From contig DATLAJ010000063.1 of NCBI GenBank assembly GCA_035527515.1, positions 1 to 51,017 of the forward strand: a DNA stretch of 51,017 nucleotides, given 5' to 3'. Within the stretch, counting starts at the first letter, position 1. Each line of letters begins with the position of its first letter. The translations under genes were made by a program, and so were the position numbers. The notes beneath the pieces were generated by a model. The model ran no database searches and had not been told where the DNA came from. It saw only the letters and a list, made by a program, of their open reading frames with translations. The stretch comes from a bacterium (GTDB lineage: Bacteria; B130-G9). Of the stretch, positions 1 to 8,475 are shown one piece after another.

Positions 1-804
1 TTAAGCGCCGGCTGTCCGGTCACTTGTGCAGGATTCTGCGCCTTCGTCGGCTATTCTGAGGCCCCTCTTCGCATTTAATCCGGTCTCAGTGTACTTCGGC
101 ACGGCCACCTTCGCTCTGCAGTTAGCCCACAGCCCTCACGCTCTGAATTCAGGCGTTCATCGAATCCTTGACCGGTGATTCCATATACAGGTCATGTCAT
201 CTCTGTAATCGATGTTTCTTATTTCGCGGCCGTGGATCGCAAAGAACCCAAACTCGCACAGCCACACATCCGCGCCTCCCCTGGACACGCCACCCTTATT
301 CCCATATCTTGTGCATCTTGCACGCTCAATGGCGTATATATCACGGCAAGGCATCTACATACCTTGACATCCGCAAAATATAGTGGCAGCCTCGGTCTAG
401 GCACAAAGTGTGCCGTCCGAGGCTGACCCATATAACTTATCAGCAATCCGGCCACATCATCCCCCGACACGGCGACCCCGTCATGATCGGATGTCCATGT
501 CTCACCCGAACCCTATGCCCAATGCTCCATATGGGTTCTGCCTTCATGCGTATGAAATCGTCTAGGCACTCGCCGAACAAGCCCCACGCAACATCCTTCC
601 ACAAATCCGCTGATACTTCTGAAGACCGCAGATTCTTAGGCCAGACATGCAGATGTTAAGTATAGCTTCCTCATGGCCTTGTGGGTAGTTTGGTTGCTCT
701 CCCATAAATAAGCTCAAGATTCATAAAAACCCTTATAACCCTGAGGCGCGCGAGGATGACGGGTTATTGCGGCTCAGTAGCCGCCTTGCCGGGGCTTGAT
801 CTGC
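1..804. other. Gene-free left end of the element
   Basis: I see no convincing gene in this stretch. Several short overlapping open frames occur on both strands, but none has a recognisable domain. The best of them, on the - strand at 157-354, has only a weak AAGG upstream. The last 100 bases are AT-rich near 690-735 and contain GGGTTATTG repeats. The region may hold an origin or regulatory DNA of the element, or decayed coding sequence. Confidence 0.5.
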
Positions 805-844
805 CTATCTATCACGGGTTATTGGGCCATATGAAGGGTTATTG
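761..844. repeat. Three direct repeats of GGGTTATTG (possible iterons)
   Basis: The 9-mer GGGTTATTG occurs at 761-769, 816-824 and 836-844, all in the same orientation. A related inverted sequence (TTATAACCC) lies at 733-741. The last two copies fall inside the 3' end of the Prim-Pol gene. Repeats of this kind beside a replication gene can be iterons to which an initiator binds. The uneven spacing (55 and 20 bases) makes this only a suggestion. Confidence 0.35.
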
Positions 845-2028
845 GCCTTCCGGAGCCGAATTCCGTGTAACCGGTACTGATGCTTGACCCCTTTTCTCGG
901 ATAGGAGTATTCCGTTATGCTCACCGGCAGGACCGCCCTAATCGCCATTCCTGCCATCTTGCGACTCCATACTACCATTCCCGCGCGACTGCACCATGCT
1001 ATGAAATCGTCGATTGCGTCGGGCAGCAAGACCCAAATGTCAGGATCAATCTCAAGGCTTTCCGCCGCCCACATCATCACATTCTTCTCACACCGCGCCC
1101 TCTTAGTTTTCGGCCACGGCTTTGACATGACGGGCCTGAAGTGGCAGATCCGATCGATCTTGTCCCAAATCCAGTCTTCAGGACTTGACCCGTCTCCACT
1201 CTTGGACCAGGGAGGCACGTTGCGCAGGTTCCAGCCAAGTAGCGTGTCTTTGATTTCTTGCCGACTTCTCCCACGCCGCCAGTAAAACAGGACAAGGGCA
1301 AAGCAGGTCGCGTCCAGTCGGCCTTCCTCAACCCCCTTTTCGTAATCAAATTCGAGCGAGGAATCGGGACGCTTCTGCGACGTCGCCGGCGCCGCTACCG
1401 TTTCAGAGGCATGTTCGCCAAACGTCTGGTTTGTGCGACGCTGCGGCTTTATCTGTTCCGTTTCCGACAGCCAATTCTGAATCACCTCGATTTCCTGATC
1501 ATCGAGCCATGCTACGTCTATATCATCCGGGCTTCTATTTGGTGTCCAGTCCCGAGTGTATCCCTCAGCTTCTGAACCGACGGCGACTACATAGCATTTC
1601 TGGCCGGTCAAGACATCGATTCGGATATTGCCCGGCAACCCAATCTTGGCCTTTTTCTTGATTTGCTCTGTTCGTCGGTAGAAGTAGTGCCGTCCCCGAT
1701 GAGTGTCCACCGAGACCGTTTCAGGTAGTGCTCCTGAGGCGATTGCCCCCTCCATCCACTCAACGCTCTCCTTGCTGTCAGCGTCGAGGACGACTAGGCC
1801 ATCCAGTCTCCAGCCGACTCCGCAGCTGTTTTTGCAGAAAATGGATTCCGTAACACGCTCTAGAGTCTCGGGCCTCATCTTTTGCCACCCTTTGAATAGC
1901 GGTGGCCTCTTTGCATTCGCCGCCAGCGGCAGGCATGTGACCAGACCAATAAGCGCCTCCGGGATCCTTCTCGGCTCGTTCCCGGCCGCGCTTGACTGTG
2001 GCGAGATACTTGTGGTATTGTCGCTCAA
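805..2028 (-). CDS. Prim-Pol (bifunctional DNA primase/polymerase N-terminal) domain replication protein
   Basis: This 407-residue protein probably primes or copies DNA for replication of the integrated element. Residues about 25-185 fit the Prim-Pol fold of archaeo-eukaryotic-type primases. There is a VVLDAD acidic metal-binding motif near residue 100, then the VDTHRGRHYFY strand with its conserved His, then IDVLTGQKCYVVAVGS, which corresponds to the third conserved block. The C-terminal half is helical and may be a PriCT-like or accessory domain; I see no Walker A helicase motif. The start is a TTG with AGGG eight bases upstream. It lies downstream of the excisionase-like gene on the same strand. 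Such genes are common in plasmids, satellites and integrative elements. Confidence 0.75.
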   Translation of the reverse strand: MSDNTTSISPQSSAAGNEPRRIPEALIGLVTCLPLAANAKRPPLFKGWQKMRPETLERVTESIFCKNSCGVGWRLDGLVVLDADSKESVEWMEGAIASGALPETVSVDTHRGRHYFYRRTEQIKKKAKIGLPGNIRIDVLTGQKCYVVAVGSEAEGYTRDWTPNRSPDDIDVAWLDDQEIEVIQNWLSETEQIKPQRRTNQTFGEHASETVAAPATSQKRPDSSLEFDYEKGVEEGRLDATCFALVLFYWRRGRSRQEIKDTLLGWNLRNVPPWSKSGDGSSPEDWIWDKIDRICHFRPVMSKPWPKTKRARCEKNVMMWAAESLEIDPDIWVLLPDAIDDFIAWCSRAGMVVWSRKMAGMAIRAVLPVSITEYSYPRKGVKHQYRLHGIRLRKANNPSYGPITRDR

Positions 2029-2046
2029 GTGATAATCCCTATCTTA

Positions 2047-2082
2047 AAGGCCCCGGAGCCCGGCCAGGCTCCAAGGGGCCTT
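2047..2082 (-). promoter_or_regulatory. Strong hairpin between the excisionase-like and Prim-Pol genes
   Basis: A two-part stem is visible: AAGGCCCC at 2047-2054 pairs with GGGGCCTT at 2075-2082, and GGAGCC at 2055-2060 pairs with GGCTCC at 2067-2072, around a 6-base loop. It lies in the short gap between two - strand genes and is not followed by a clear U-tract, so it is either a weak terminator/attenuator or an RNA-processing or protection structure that lowers Prim-Pol expression. Confidence 0.45.
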
Positions 2083-2095
2083 CACTTTTGGTGCC

Positions 2096-2272
2096 TTATC
2101 GACCTAAGACGATCGGCTCGACTTTGGTTTCCTCCAGAAGCCCGTCCAGTTCACTTCTCCGGAACCTCAGACTTCCGCCGAGTCTGCTGAACGGTAGCTG
2201 TCTCATAGCAACGCGGGAATACAAGCCCTTAAGCGTTAATCCGAGATAATCGGCGGTTTCACGAGGAGTCAT
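2096..2272 (-). CDS. Small helix-turn-helix protein, excisionase-like (AlpA/MerR-type HTH_17)
   Basis: The protein has 58 residues and begins MTPRETADYLGLTLKGLYSR. A helix-turn-helix of the excisionase/MerR type covers about residues 1-30, and the following FSRLGGSLRFRRSELDGLL is the typical wing and C-terminal helix of this family, where a basic 'lrFrrsel' stretch contacts DNA. Known role: such proteins bind attachment-site arms and direct excision, or activate the integrase. An upstream ATG would add 20 residues that fit no domain, so I chose the inner start. It is divergent from the gene starting at 2298, with only about 25 bases between the two starts, so their control regions must overlap. 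Confidence 0.7.
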   Translation of the reverse strand: MTPRETADYLGLTLKGLYSRVAMRQLPFSRLGGSLRFRRSELDGLLEETKVEPIVLGR

Positions 2273-2297
2273 CGACCCTATTGAAGTCCTCCAGAGA

Positions 2298-3356
2298 ATG
2301 CGCGACGAACGCCAAGTTCCCCAATACCACATGGAATATCCCCCTCTCCTGACAACCTATCTCTGGCAAGCCATCAGAAGACACTTCAACAAGCTCTTTT
2401 CAAAACCAAAGAAGGCAATAGACCGCGACTACAGCCCTCCCGATCTTCTTCTCCATATGCTCCGGCTGCAGGACAATCCTGACCTCATGACTCCCGACGA
2501 TAGAAAGCGTCTCCTCAAGGGAATCCGGCAGAACCTACGCAAGAATCATAGTCAGTCAAAGAAGCCGTTGGTTCTGATCATGGCTGAACATGTCTTTTTC
2601 CGGGATCCAATTACAAAAGAACTGCTGCCCATCTGGCGCTCCCCATCCTATCGCTGGCGCCAGCACAAGTTACTTTTCGAGCAGCGTTTTATTCCGTTGA
2701 TTAAACAAACCTCACCATTTCCACCACCAGGCCCCCCAATTCCAGATATGGACTGGCATACTTCAATCGCCACCATCGCCGATATCAGACTAACGGAGGA
2801 GCGATCCCAGCAGTGGGAAGCGCTTAAGCAGGCAACAAAGGACATTCTAGGAATAACCGGACCTGATGTCCTAGTTCGGCCTCATGGTCGCTCCGAATTG
2901 GCCGCTGCATTGGCTGGATTCTTCCCAGAAACCCTCACCGCCGACACCGCATCCTTCTTCGTAGCGTCGATGCCACGCTCTCTCGACTATGATCCGAGAG
3001 AGTTCGCTGCGCGCTGCAGAGCATATATGTTGCATAATTCCGATATTCTATATGTCCCGACATATATAGCCGAAGATGACTTCGAACTTCCGGAAGTCAT
3101 TACATTGGCAGATATAGGTTCCAATGACCAATGCCTACAAGTCGACATAACCGATTGCATGCTCCATTTTCTGCGCTTCGATAGGCAACCGGACAACCAT
3201 CAACCAGTCGTGGGAAACTGCCTTCGCTGCAAGCGTTTGTTCTGGCTCTGTCACAACGACGATAAGTACTGCTCTAGAAAGTGTCGAAACGACGCGCATA
3301 ACTTGCGAAGGCGAAGTCGAATACGGAAGAAGGTGCAGCGCCATGCCAGCCGATAG
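2298..3356 (+). CDS. Unrecognised protein with C-terminal CGNR-like zinc finger
   Basis: A 352-residue protein of no family I can name. The N-terminal two thirds are hydrophilic and helical, rich in Arg/Lys and Pro. Near the C-terminus there is CLRCKRLFW followed by YCSRKCRNDAHNLRRR, which gives a C-x2-C...C-x3-C set of zinc ligands and a basic tail, similar to CGNR-type zinc fingers that bind nucleic acid. It overlaps the integrase start by 14 bases, so the two genes are probably co-translated. The true start could be the ATG at 2331 (residue 12), because neither start has a clear ribosome-binding site. Inference: an element-encoded DNA-binding accessory or regulatory protein. Confidence 0.6.
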   Translation: MRDERQVPQYHMEYPPLLTTYLWQAIRRHFNKLFSKPKKAIDRDYSPPDLLLHMLRLQDNPDLMTPDDRKRLLKGIRQNLRKNHSQSKKPLVLIMAEHVFFRDPITKELLPIWRSPSYRWRQHKLLFEQRFIPLIKQTSPFPPPGPPIPDMDWHTSIATIADIRLTEERSQQWEALKQATKDILGITGPDVLVRPHGRSELAAALAGFFPETLTADTASFFVASMPRSLDYDPREFAARCRAYMLHNSDILYVPTYIAEDDFELPEVITLADIGSNDQCLQVDITDCMLHFLRFDRQPDNHQPVVGNCLRCKRLFWLCHNDDKYCSRKCRNDAHNLRRRSRIRKKVQRHASR

Positions 3357-4422
3357 TGGTGACGAAAGGGGATTATACCGTCGTGCAAACAGCCCCTTCT
3401 GGTGGATCAGCTATTCCGGTCCCAATGGTCAGCTCATCCGGGAGAGCACCAAAGTGAGGTCAAAGAAACTTGCCAGAAGCATCCTGAGTGAGCGCCGAGC
3501 ATCCGTTGCCAAAGGTGAGTTCCTGGGCAAGCGAGAGATCACGAAAATGACCGTGCACCAGATGCTTCATAGGTATCTCAGCTGGGCCTCCACTGCGAAA
3601 GCACCGAAGACATACGAGCGCGACAAAGGTCTTACGAAGAGGCTGTGCGAGGAGTTCGGCAATTGGCGCGCAACCGACATAGCGGTAACGGATCTTGAGG
3701 CGTATCGACACAAGCGGATCGATTCCGGGGTCAAGCCAGCAAGCGTGAACCGCGAAGTTGGAATGCTTCGGCACGCCTATAATAAGATGATCGAATGGGG
3801 ATCGCTCAAGGCCAACCCAGCCGCGAAGATCAAGCCATTCAAGGAGCGAAGCCGTCTGCGCTTCCTGACTCAGGACGAGCAAAGACGGCTCTTGCAGGCG
3901 TGTAGCGAAAGCGAACAGCCATTGCTCTTGCCGCTCGTCTCGATTGCTCTCTTGACGGGCTTGAGGGCCGGAGAGCTGCGCAACTTGGAATGGCGCGACA
4001 TTGACCTTCGGCGCCGTATCCTGACCGTAAGAGCTGGCAAAGGCGACAAGGACAGAAGTGTCCCACTCAGCCACCAGGCCATCTAGGTCCTATCCTCCAT
4101 AGATCAAAAGGGTGACCGACTGTTCCCGATTGGCTCGGTCAAGAGGTCGTTTGCCACCGCGTTGCGACGCGCAGGTATAGCAGACTTCAAATTCCATGAT
4201 TTGAGAAAGACATTCGCGACCAGTTTAGCTTCTGAGGGTGTGGACTTGATCACAATCAAGAGGATTCTGGGGCACTCGCAATTCAGCGCAACGCTTATGT
4301 ATCTTTCTACGAGCGAGGAGAGGCTCCGAGCAGCTGTCGATTTGCTTCCAGAAATCCGGCCAAGAGACGAAGCTGTCGCAGAGGCCAAGAATATGAGGTC
4401 CGTCGCGGAAAGTGCACATTAA
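3343..4422 (+). pseudogene. Tyrosine integrase interrupted by one in-frame amber codon
   Basis: A phage/ICE-type tyrosine recombinase. Residues 10-65 form an arm-binding region, about 68-150 the core-binding SAM-like domain, and about 175-350 the catalytic domain. Catalytic residues are visible: Arg in LTGLRAGEL (about 208), Lys in AGKGDKDRSV, then His and Arg in HDLRKTFAT (about 285 and 288), His in LGHS and Tyr in TLMYLS. A TAG at 4084-4086 (codon 248) splits the frame between SHQAI and VLSSI. The reading frame and homology continue unchanged on both sides, so a single base change (CAG to TAG is the simplest) explains it. The ancestral length would be about 359 residues, normal for the family. 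Neighbouring element genes use TAG as a stop, so general recoding is unlikely. Confidence 0.85.
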
Positions 4423-4486
4423 GTGCACACACAATCGTCCTATCCCCCCCATATCCCTTATATAGCCGATATTCAAAGCCCCTCAT

Positions 4487-4533
4487 ACGGACTTCTAATC
4501 CGTAGGTCGTGCGTTCGAATCGCACCAGGCGCG
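4487..4533 (+). other. Attachment site (attR): 3' half of a tRNA-Arg(UCU) gene
   Basis: Visible parts are an anticodon stem ACGGA/TCCGT (4487-4491, 4499-4503) with loop CTTCTAA giving anticodon TCT, a variable loop AGGTC, a T arm GTGCG/CGCAC around TTCGAAT (4509-4525), the 3' acceptor strand CAGGCGC (4526-4532) and a G discriminator. The D arm and 5' acceptor strand (expected to start GCGCCTG) are absent upstream, where AT-rich element DNA runs instead. This is the duplicated 3' tRNA segment left by integration next to the integrase gene. The exact crossover point within it cannot be set from this end alone. Confidence 0.85.
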
Positions 4534-4712
4534 CTCTCTATGGGGCGATCCCGACGATTTCTACCCCTGGATCCCCTCAAGACCTATTCTTCCCATTTAA
4601 CCTTGTTCTTACACACCTGTTGTCGTCTCTGCGGCACAATAGCGGCACAAAAAGACGATTCCGCCCTCGCGCATACCTCAGCGCGTCCACTATCAGGCGC
4701 CTTGAGATTCCG

Positions 4713-5074
4713 GGAGTTTTCGTATTTTTTGATTAAGGAGTGTTGTGTTGTTGGCTGTGGGTTTTGGTTTTGGTCAAGAACAAAAGTGGAATTAGGATTG
4801 ACGTGATGCTGACGTTTCGGTTCCCCGAAGGGGGGCCACAATAGTAGCCGTAGGTGGGACCTACGGAATCCGTTCACGTCGGTATGCTCGCGAGCCCGAA
4901 TGGGTCGAACAGCCCGTCCACAGGGCTATGTTCAGTCCTTTCAGGGCTGTTTTCCTTTCCTCCTCTGACCCTGATCCGTAGGTTGCACCTACCGCTACTC
5001 ACGTTCATCCCCTTGCGGGGATGCCGGAAGAACGCCGTCAGTTGAGCAGGCCCGGGCACCATTACGAAAACTCC
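4713..5074 (+). repeat. 362-bp palindrome-rich element with terminal inverted repeats, copy 1
   Basis: The ends are GGAGTTTTCGTA (4713-4724) and its exact inverted copy TACGAAAACTCC (5063-5074). The interior carries several short hairpins, such as CCCCGAAGGGG, CCGTAGG...CCTACGG and ATCCCCTTGCGGGGAT. It holds no convincing gene. An almost identical copy in opposite orientation lies at 33106-33468, with about 20 differences by eye. No clear target-site duplication flanks it. It resembles a MITE or a large REP/BIME-like mobile sequence. Together with flanks it makes up the gene-free stretch 4534-5219; I see nothing else certain in 4534-4712 or 5075-5210. Confidence 0.85.
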
Positions 5075-5219
5075 TCTTCCCAAACGACTTGCAGCCGATA
5101 GCGAATTCTGGTTGAATGCTTGTTTGCTTTTGCAGTTTCAATGGGCGGACTTCGGTGGCTTCGGGCTCGCCCTGCTAAATGAAGAAGTTTAGGACCTCGC
5201 TATCTTAGGGAGCTTGATT

Positions 5220-8200
5220 ATGTATCTTGAAAAGCGTTTTGCTGTTCCAACTATCTTCATGGTGCTGGTTTTGGTGTTTTGGTCGAGCGCGTTTGGCGGC
5301 TCCATGATGTTCCGCGGCGGGCCTCAGAGGACGGGCGTCTCAGGGTTGCCAGGGCCCGGCTCGACCGACCTGAAGATCGCCTGGTCATATCAGGTCGGAA
5401 CGACTAGCGACTGGATATGCTCGACCCCAGCAATTGACGAGGCGGCGGACCTAATCGTGTTCGGGGCCAACGACAAGAAGATACACGCCTTGAACATGAA
5501 CGGCGAGCTGTTGTGGTCCTTCGAGACGGGCGGCCAGGTCTATTCTTCGCCGCTGCTTTTGGGCAGCAAGGTGTTCGTCGGGTCGTTGGACGGCAATCTG
5601 TATGCCTTGACTTATTCAGGAGAGTTTCTGTGGTCTTACGAGACGGGGGGGGCGGTCTATTCCTCGCCCTTGGGCTACTCGCCTGGCGGAGTGGATACTG
5701 TGGCATTCGGGTCGGACGACGGCAAGGTCTATGCCCTGGGCACGACCGGGGAGCTTGCTTGGTCTTATCAGACGGAGGGCTGGGTGAGTTCATCTCCAGC
5801 GGCCTCGGTTGCGGGAGACGTTTACGTGTGTTCCTACGATGGCAGGCTATATGCGTTTGACGTGAATGGCGGCTTCAAGTGGCGATTCGATGCAGGCTCT
5901 CAGATATTCACGACGCCTGCGGTAGGCCCTGACGGAGGGATACACTTCGGGACACTTGGTGGGACGATGTTCAAGGTCAATCCGGATGGAAGCGAGGCGT
6001 GGCGGTTTGAGGCTGACGGTGCTATTTTCGGCTCGTGCTCGGTTGACGGGGATGGGTATGTGCGGTTCGGGACGATTGGACATATTTTCTACCGGCTGAG
6101 CCCCTCCGGGGCGGCAGCCTCGAGCTACCTCAGCGGGGCTACGACGCCCACGTATTATCTGTCCTCTCCGCTCTTGGACGCCAATTCGAATACCTACGTG
6201 GGGACGCTTGGGCGGTGTGTTTACGGTCTGAACAGCACGTGTAGCTGGCTTGCGATGAGATACGAGATGGAGAGTTCTCAGCTTGGCAGCAACGGCAGCG
6301 GTGTTTACGCCTCACTTGTGCTTGACAGTGCGGGTCGGCTTTATGTGCCATGCATGAATGGGAAGTTCTACTGTCTCAAGGACAGGTATAGCCGCGCGGT
6401 GATAGATACCCCCGGCGGGAATGCGCTTTACAGCGAGCTTGTGCTTGCGCCTCAAGGCGGCACTCACAAGAATGTAGCCACGAAGCAGGATTCTTCTTTA
6501 TTGCCGGTTGTTCTTCAGCCGAAAAAAGGACCTGGCCCCGAGGGACCCGGGACGCTGCTTGACGAGGCGATGAAGATGGCAGGTTATAGCTACGCGGCCC
6601 TGGCGATTGACCCGGCGCCTGTTGCGAAGGACCCTTACAGGCTTGCTCTGGTTGATTACTTGCTCACTCAAGAGCCAGCTCAGGGGCCTTCGGTGCTGAG
6701 GCAGCTTTCGGACGAATTGGAGTTTGACTGCTCAACGCTTCAGGCGAAAATACTCAAGGCCTCGTCGATGGCCGACGTTATTGTGGAGCCGGTATCCTTC
6801 TCGCACAGGTTTGGGGATAAGCCCCTGGAAGAGGCGATCCGCGCAGTCTATCAACGCCATGGCGAGGCGCTCACGTCGGAGCAGGAGGCGAAGCTCGCAT
6901 TGATCGACGGAATGATCGGGCGGAGCATACAGGAGGCGCTGGGGTTGTTGTTTCTTGCGATGGACGAGGCGATGCGTCTTCGGGACGAGGCTTTTGAGGG
7001 GCTATCCGTTGGCGAGAGGCAGGATATTTTCTACAACACCATGGACCCCAACTTCATCAGCAATATGTCGCCGCTCTTCTCGATGTTTGCGGTCTATAAC
7101 AAGGTTGATCGGGCGAAGGTCGTGCAAGGTGCTGCGTTGGTAGCGAGCGTGATCGATTCGCTGTTGGGCGCAGGGCGGTCTGGGTCTGGCTGGGCGATTG
7201 CTGCTGGGGCAAAAGACCGGACTAAGGTGCCCTCGGTTAGCGGAGACGTTGTGTTCTCGTTCGAGACGCCGATAGGCGCCTTGATACTTGGTGGATATGG
7301 TGAGACCACGTATCGCACGGACTTTGAGCCGACGCCAGAGAGCCTCCCGACGCTTATCGTGGACTTGGGCGGAGATGACAACTACTACTCATATCTGCCG
7401 AATGACTTTCGCGATAGCATCTGCGCACAGGTTACAATAGACATTTCGGGCAATGACACTTATCGGACGGTGCATGACAATGCCCAGGGCTCCGGTAATC
7501 TCGGTGTAGGGTTTTGCCTGGACCTCTCGGGGAATGACTACTACAAGGCCGGGCACTACTCGCAGGGTGCGGGCTGGGGAGGCGTTGGCGTGCTCTGTGA
7601 TTGGAGCGGCGACGACCAGTATTACGGTGAGACTTGCTGTCAGGGAGCGGGCTTCATGGGAGTAGGTCTGTTGCTGGACCGCAGTGGGAGCGATTCGTAT
7701 TCTGCGGACGAACATGCACAGGCGTTTGGCTACATCTGCGGCGCGGGCATTCTGAATGACACCGCCGGTGACGATCTTTACTTCGCCGGAGGGGAATATG
7801 AGCATCAGTATGAGCCGCCGCGGACGACTTCGATGTCCCAGGGCTACGGGTTCGGCGTCAGGTTGAATTACGTCGGCGACCCGCACGCCTCGGGCGGAGT
7901 TGGGCTCTTGATCGACAGCGCAGGAGACGACACGTTCATAAGCGATTTCTTCGGCACGGCGGGGGCGTATTGGTTCGGCCTAGGGATGTTGATGAACAGG
8001 AGCGGGAATGATACTTACCTGTCGAGGCAGTACTCGATTGCATCCGGCATACACCTCGCTGTTGGCCTTCTTGTTGACGACGATGGGGACGATACGTATG
8101 TGTGTCGGTCGCTCTCTCAGGGCTGTGCGCACGACAATTCGGTCGGGATACTCGTAGATAACGCCGGAGACGATGTGTACCTGGCGCAAGATTTCAGCCA

Positions 8201-8453
8201 GGGCGCCTCGAGCCCGCGGAGTTTCTCTGCGCTGGTTGATAATGGGGGGAACGACATGTATTGGGCAATGAAGGGGCACTTGAACCAGGGCGAGGGCCGT
8301 TATGATGGTGCTCGCAAGACAAGTTTCAGCCTTTTGCTGGACGCTGGCGGTCGCGATTTTTATCAGTTGATGGGAGCTGATAATACGAGATGGACGCAGA
8401 CGATCTACGGAGTCGGGATTGATTCGGAGTTTGGGGACACGGGGCTGCACTAA
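5220..8453 (+). CDS. Secreted PQQ-like beta-propeller protein with Asp-Gly-Asp repeat tail
   Basis: About 1077 residues with an N-terminal signal peptide (hydrophobic run FMVLVLVFWSSAFGG). Residues about 35-385 are PQQ-type propeller blades, with repeated 'W...ETGG.v.sSP', 'vyvGs.DgnlYAl' patterns. A helical linker region of about 300 residues follows. Residues about 714-1045 hold 12 repeats built on D-x-S/G-G-N/D-D-x-Y, for example DISGNDTY, DLSGNDYY, DNAGDDVY, spaced roughly 25-40 residues and reminiscent of calcium-binding repeats. I chose the ATG at 5220 because AGGGAG lies 7 bases upstream; a TTG six bases earlier is also in frame. Probable role: an extracellular or surface scaffold. The precise function is unknown. 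Confidence 0.75.
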   Translation: MYLEKRFAVPTIFMVLVLVFWSSAFGGSMMFRGGPQRTGVSGLPGPGSTDLKIAWSYQVGTTSDWICSTPAIDEAADLIVFGANDKKIHALNMNGELLWSFETGGQVYSSPLLLGSKVFVGSLDGNLYALTYSGEFLWSYETGGAVYSSPLGYSPGGVDTVAFGSDDGKVYALGTTGELAWSYQTEGWVSSSPAASVAGDVYVCSYDGRLYAFDVNGGFKWRFDAGSQIFTTPAVGPDGGIHFGTLGGTMFKVNPDGSEAWRFEADGAIFGSCSVDGDGYVRFGTIGHIFYRLSPSGAAASSYLSGATTPTYYLSSPLLDANSNTYVGTLGRCVYGLNSTCSWLAMRYEMESSQLGSNGSGVYASLVLDSAGRLYVPCMNGKFYCLKDRYSRAVIDTPGGNALYSELVLAPQGGTHKNVATKQDSSLLPVVLQPKKGPGPEGPGTLLDEAMKMAGYSYAALAIDPAPVAKDPYRLALVDYLLTQEPAQGPSVLRQLSDELEFDCSTLQAKILKASSMADVIVEPVSFSHRFGDKPLEEAIRAVYQRHGEALTSEQEAKLALIDGMIGRSIQEALGLLFLAMDEAMRLRDEAFEGLSVGERQDIFYNTMDPNFISNMSPLFSMFAVYNKVDRAKVVQGAALVASVIDSLLGAGRSGSGWAIAAGAKDRTKVPSVSGDVVFSFETPIGALILGGYGETTYRTDFEPTPESLPTLIVDLGGDDNYYSYLPNDFRDSICAQVTIDISGNDTYRTVHDNAQGSGNLGVGFCLDLSGNDYYKAGHYSQGAGWGGVGVLCDWSGDDQYYGETCCQGAGFMGVGLLLDRSGSDSYSADEHAQAFGYICGAGILNDTAGDDLYFAGGEYEHQYEPPRTTSMSQGYGFGVRLNYVGDPHASGGVGLLIDSAGDDTFISDFFGTAGAYWFGLGMLMNRSGNDTYLSRQYSIASGIHLAVGLLVDDDGDDTYVCRSLSQGCAHDNSVGILVDNAGDDVYLAQDFSQGASSPRSFSALVDNGGNDMYWAMKGHLNQGEGRYDGARKTSFSLLLDAGGRDFYQLMGADNTRWTQTIYGVGIDSEFGDTGLH

Positions 8454-8475
8454 TGGCTGATGGAGAGCAGGAGTA

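Larger units (their letters stand above)
1..4533. mobile_element. Right part of an integrated genetic element ending in a tRNA-Arg gene
   Basis: Seen: a cluster of element-type genes (Prim-Pol replication protein, small excisionase-like HTH protein, zinc-finger protein, tyrosine integrase) followed at once by the 3' half of a tRNA-Arg gene with no 5' half upstream of it. Known: tyrosine integrases commonly insert elements into tRNA genes and leave a duplicated 3' tRNA segment at one end. Inference: the junction near 4487-4533 is the right attachment site, and the intact tRNA-Arg with the other end of the element lies left of position 1. The gene content resembles small satellite-like or integrative elements rather than a full prophage, since no capsid, tail or terminase genes are visible here. 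The integrase is interrupted, so the element may now be fixed. Confidence 0.8.

Noticed and set aside
157-354. Open frame on the - strand encoding a Cys-rich 65-residue peptide
   Set aside because: Only a weak ribosome-binding site, no recognisable domain, and overlapping frames of similar length on the other strand.
3343-4422. Reassignment of TAG to glutamine in the element
   Set aside because: Neighbouring element genes (Prim-Pol and the zinc-finger protein) end at TAG, so one amber in the integrase is better read as a mutation.
4423-4806. 127-residue open frame covering the tRNA-Arg fragment
   Set aside because: It runs through a clear tRNA segment and a repeat end and resembles no protein family.
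4713-5074. Insertion sequence with transposase
   Set aside because: Terminal inverted repeats are present, but there is no open frame of useful length and no target-site duplication.
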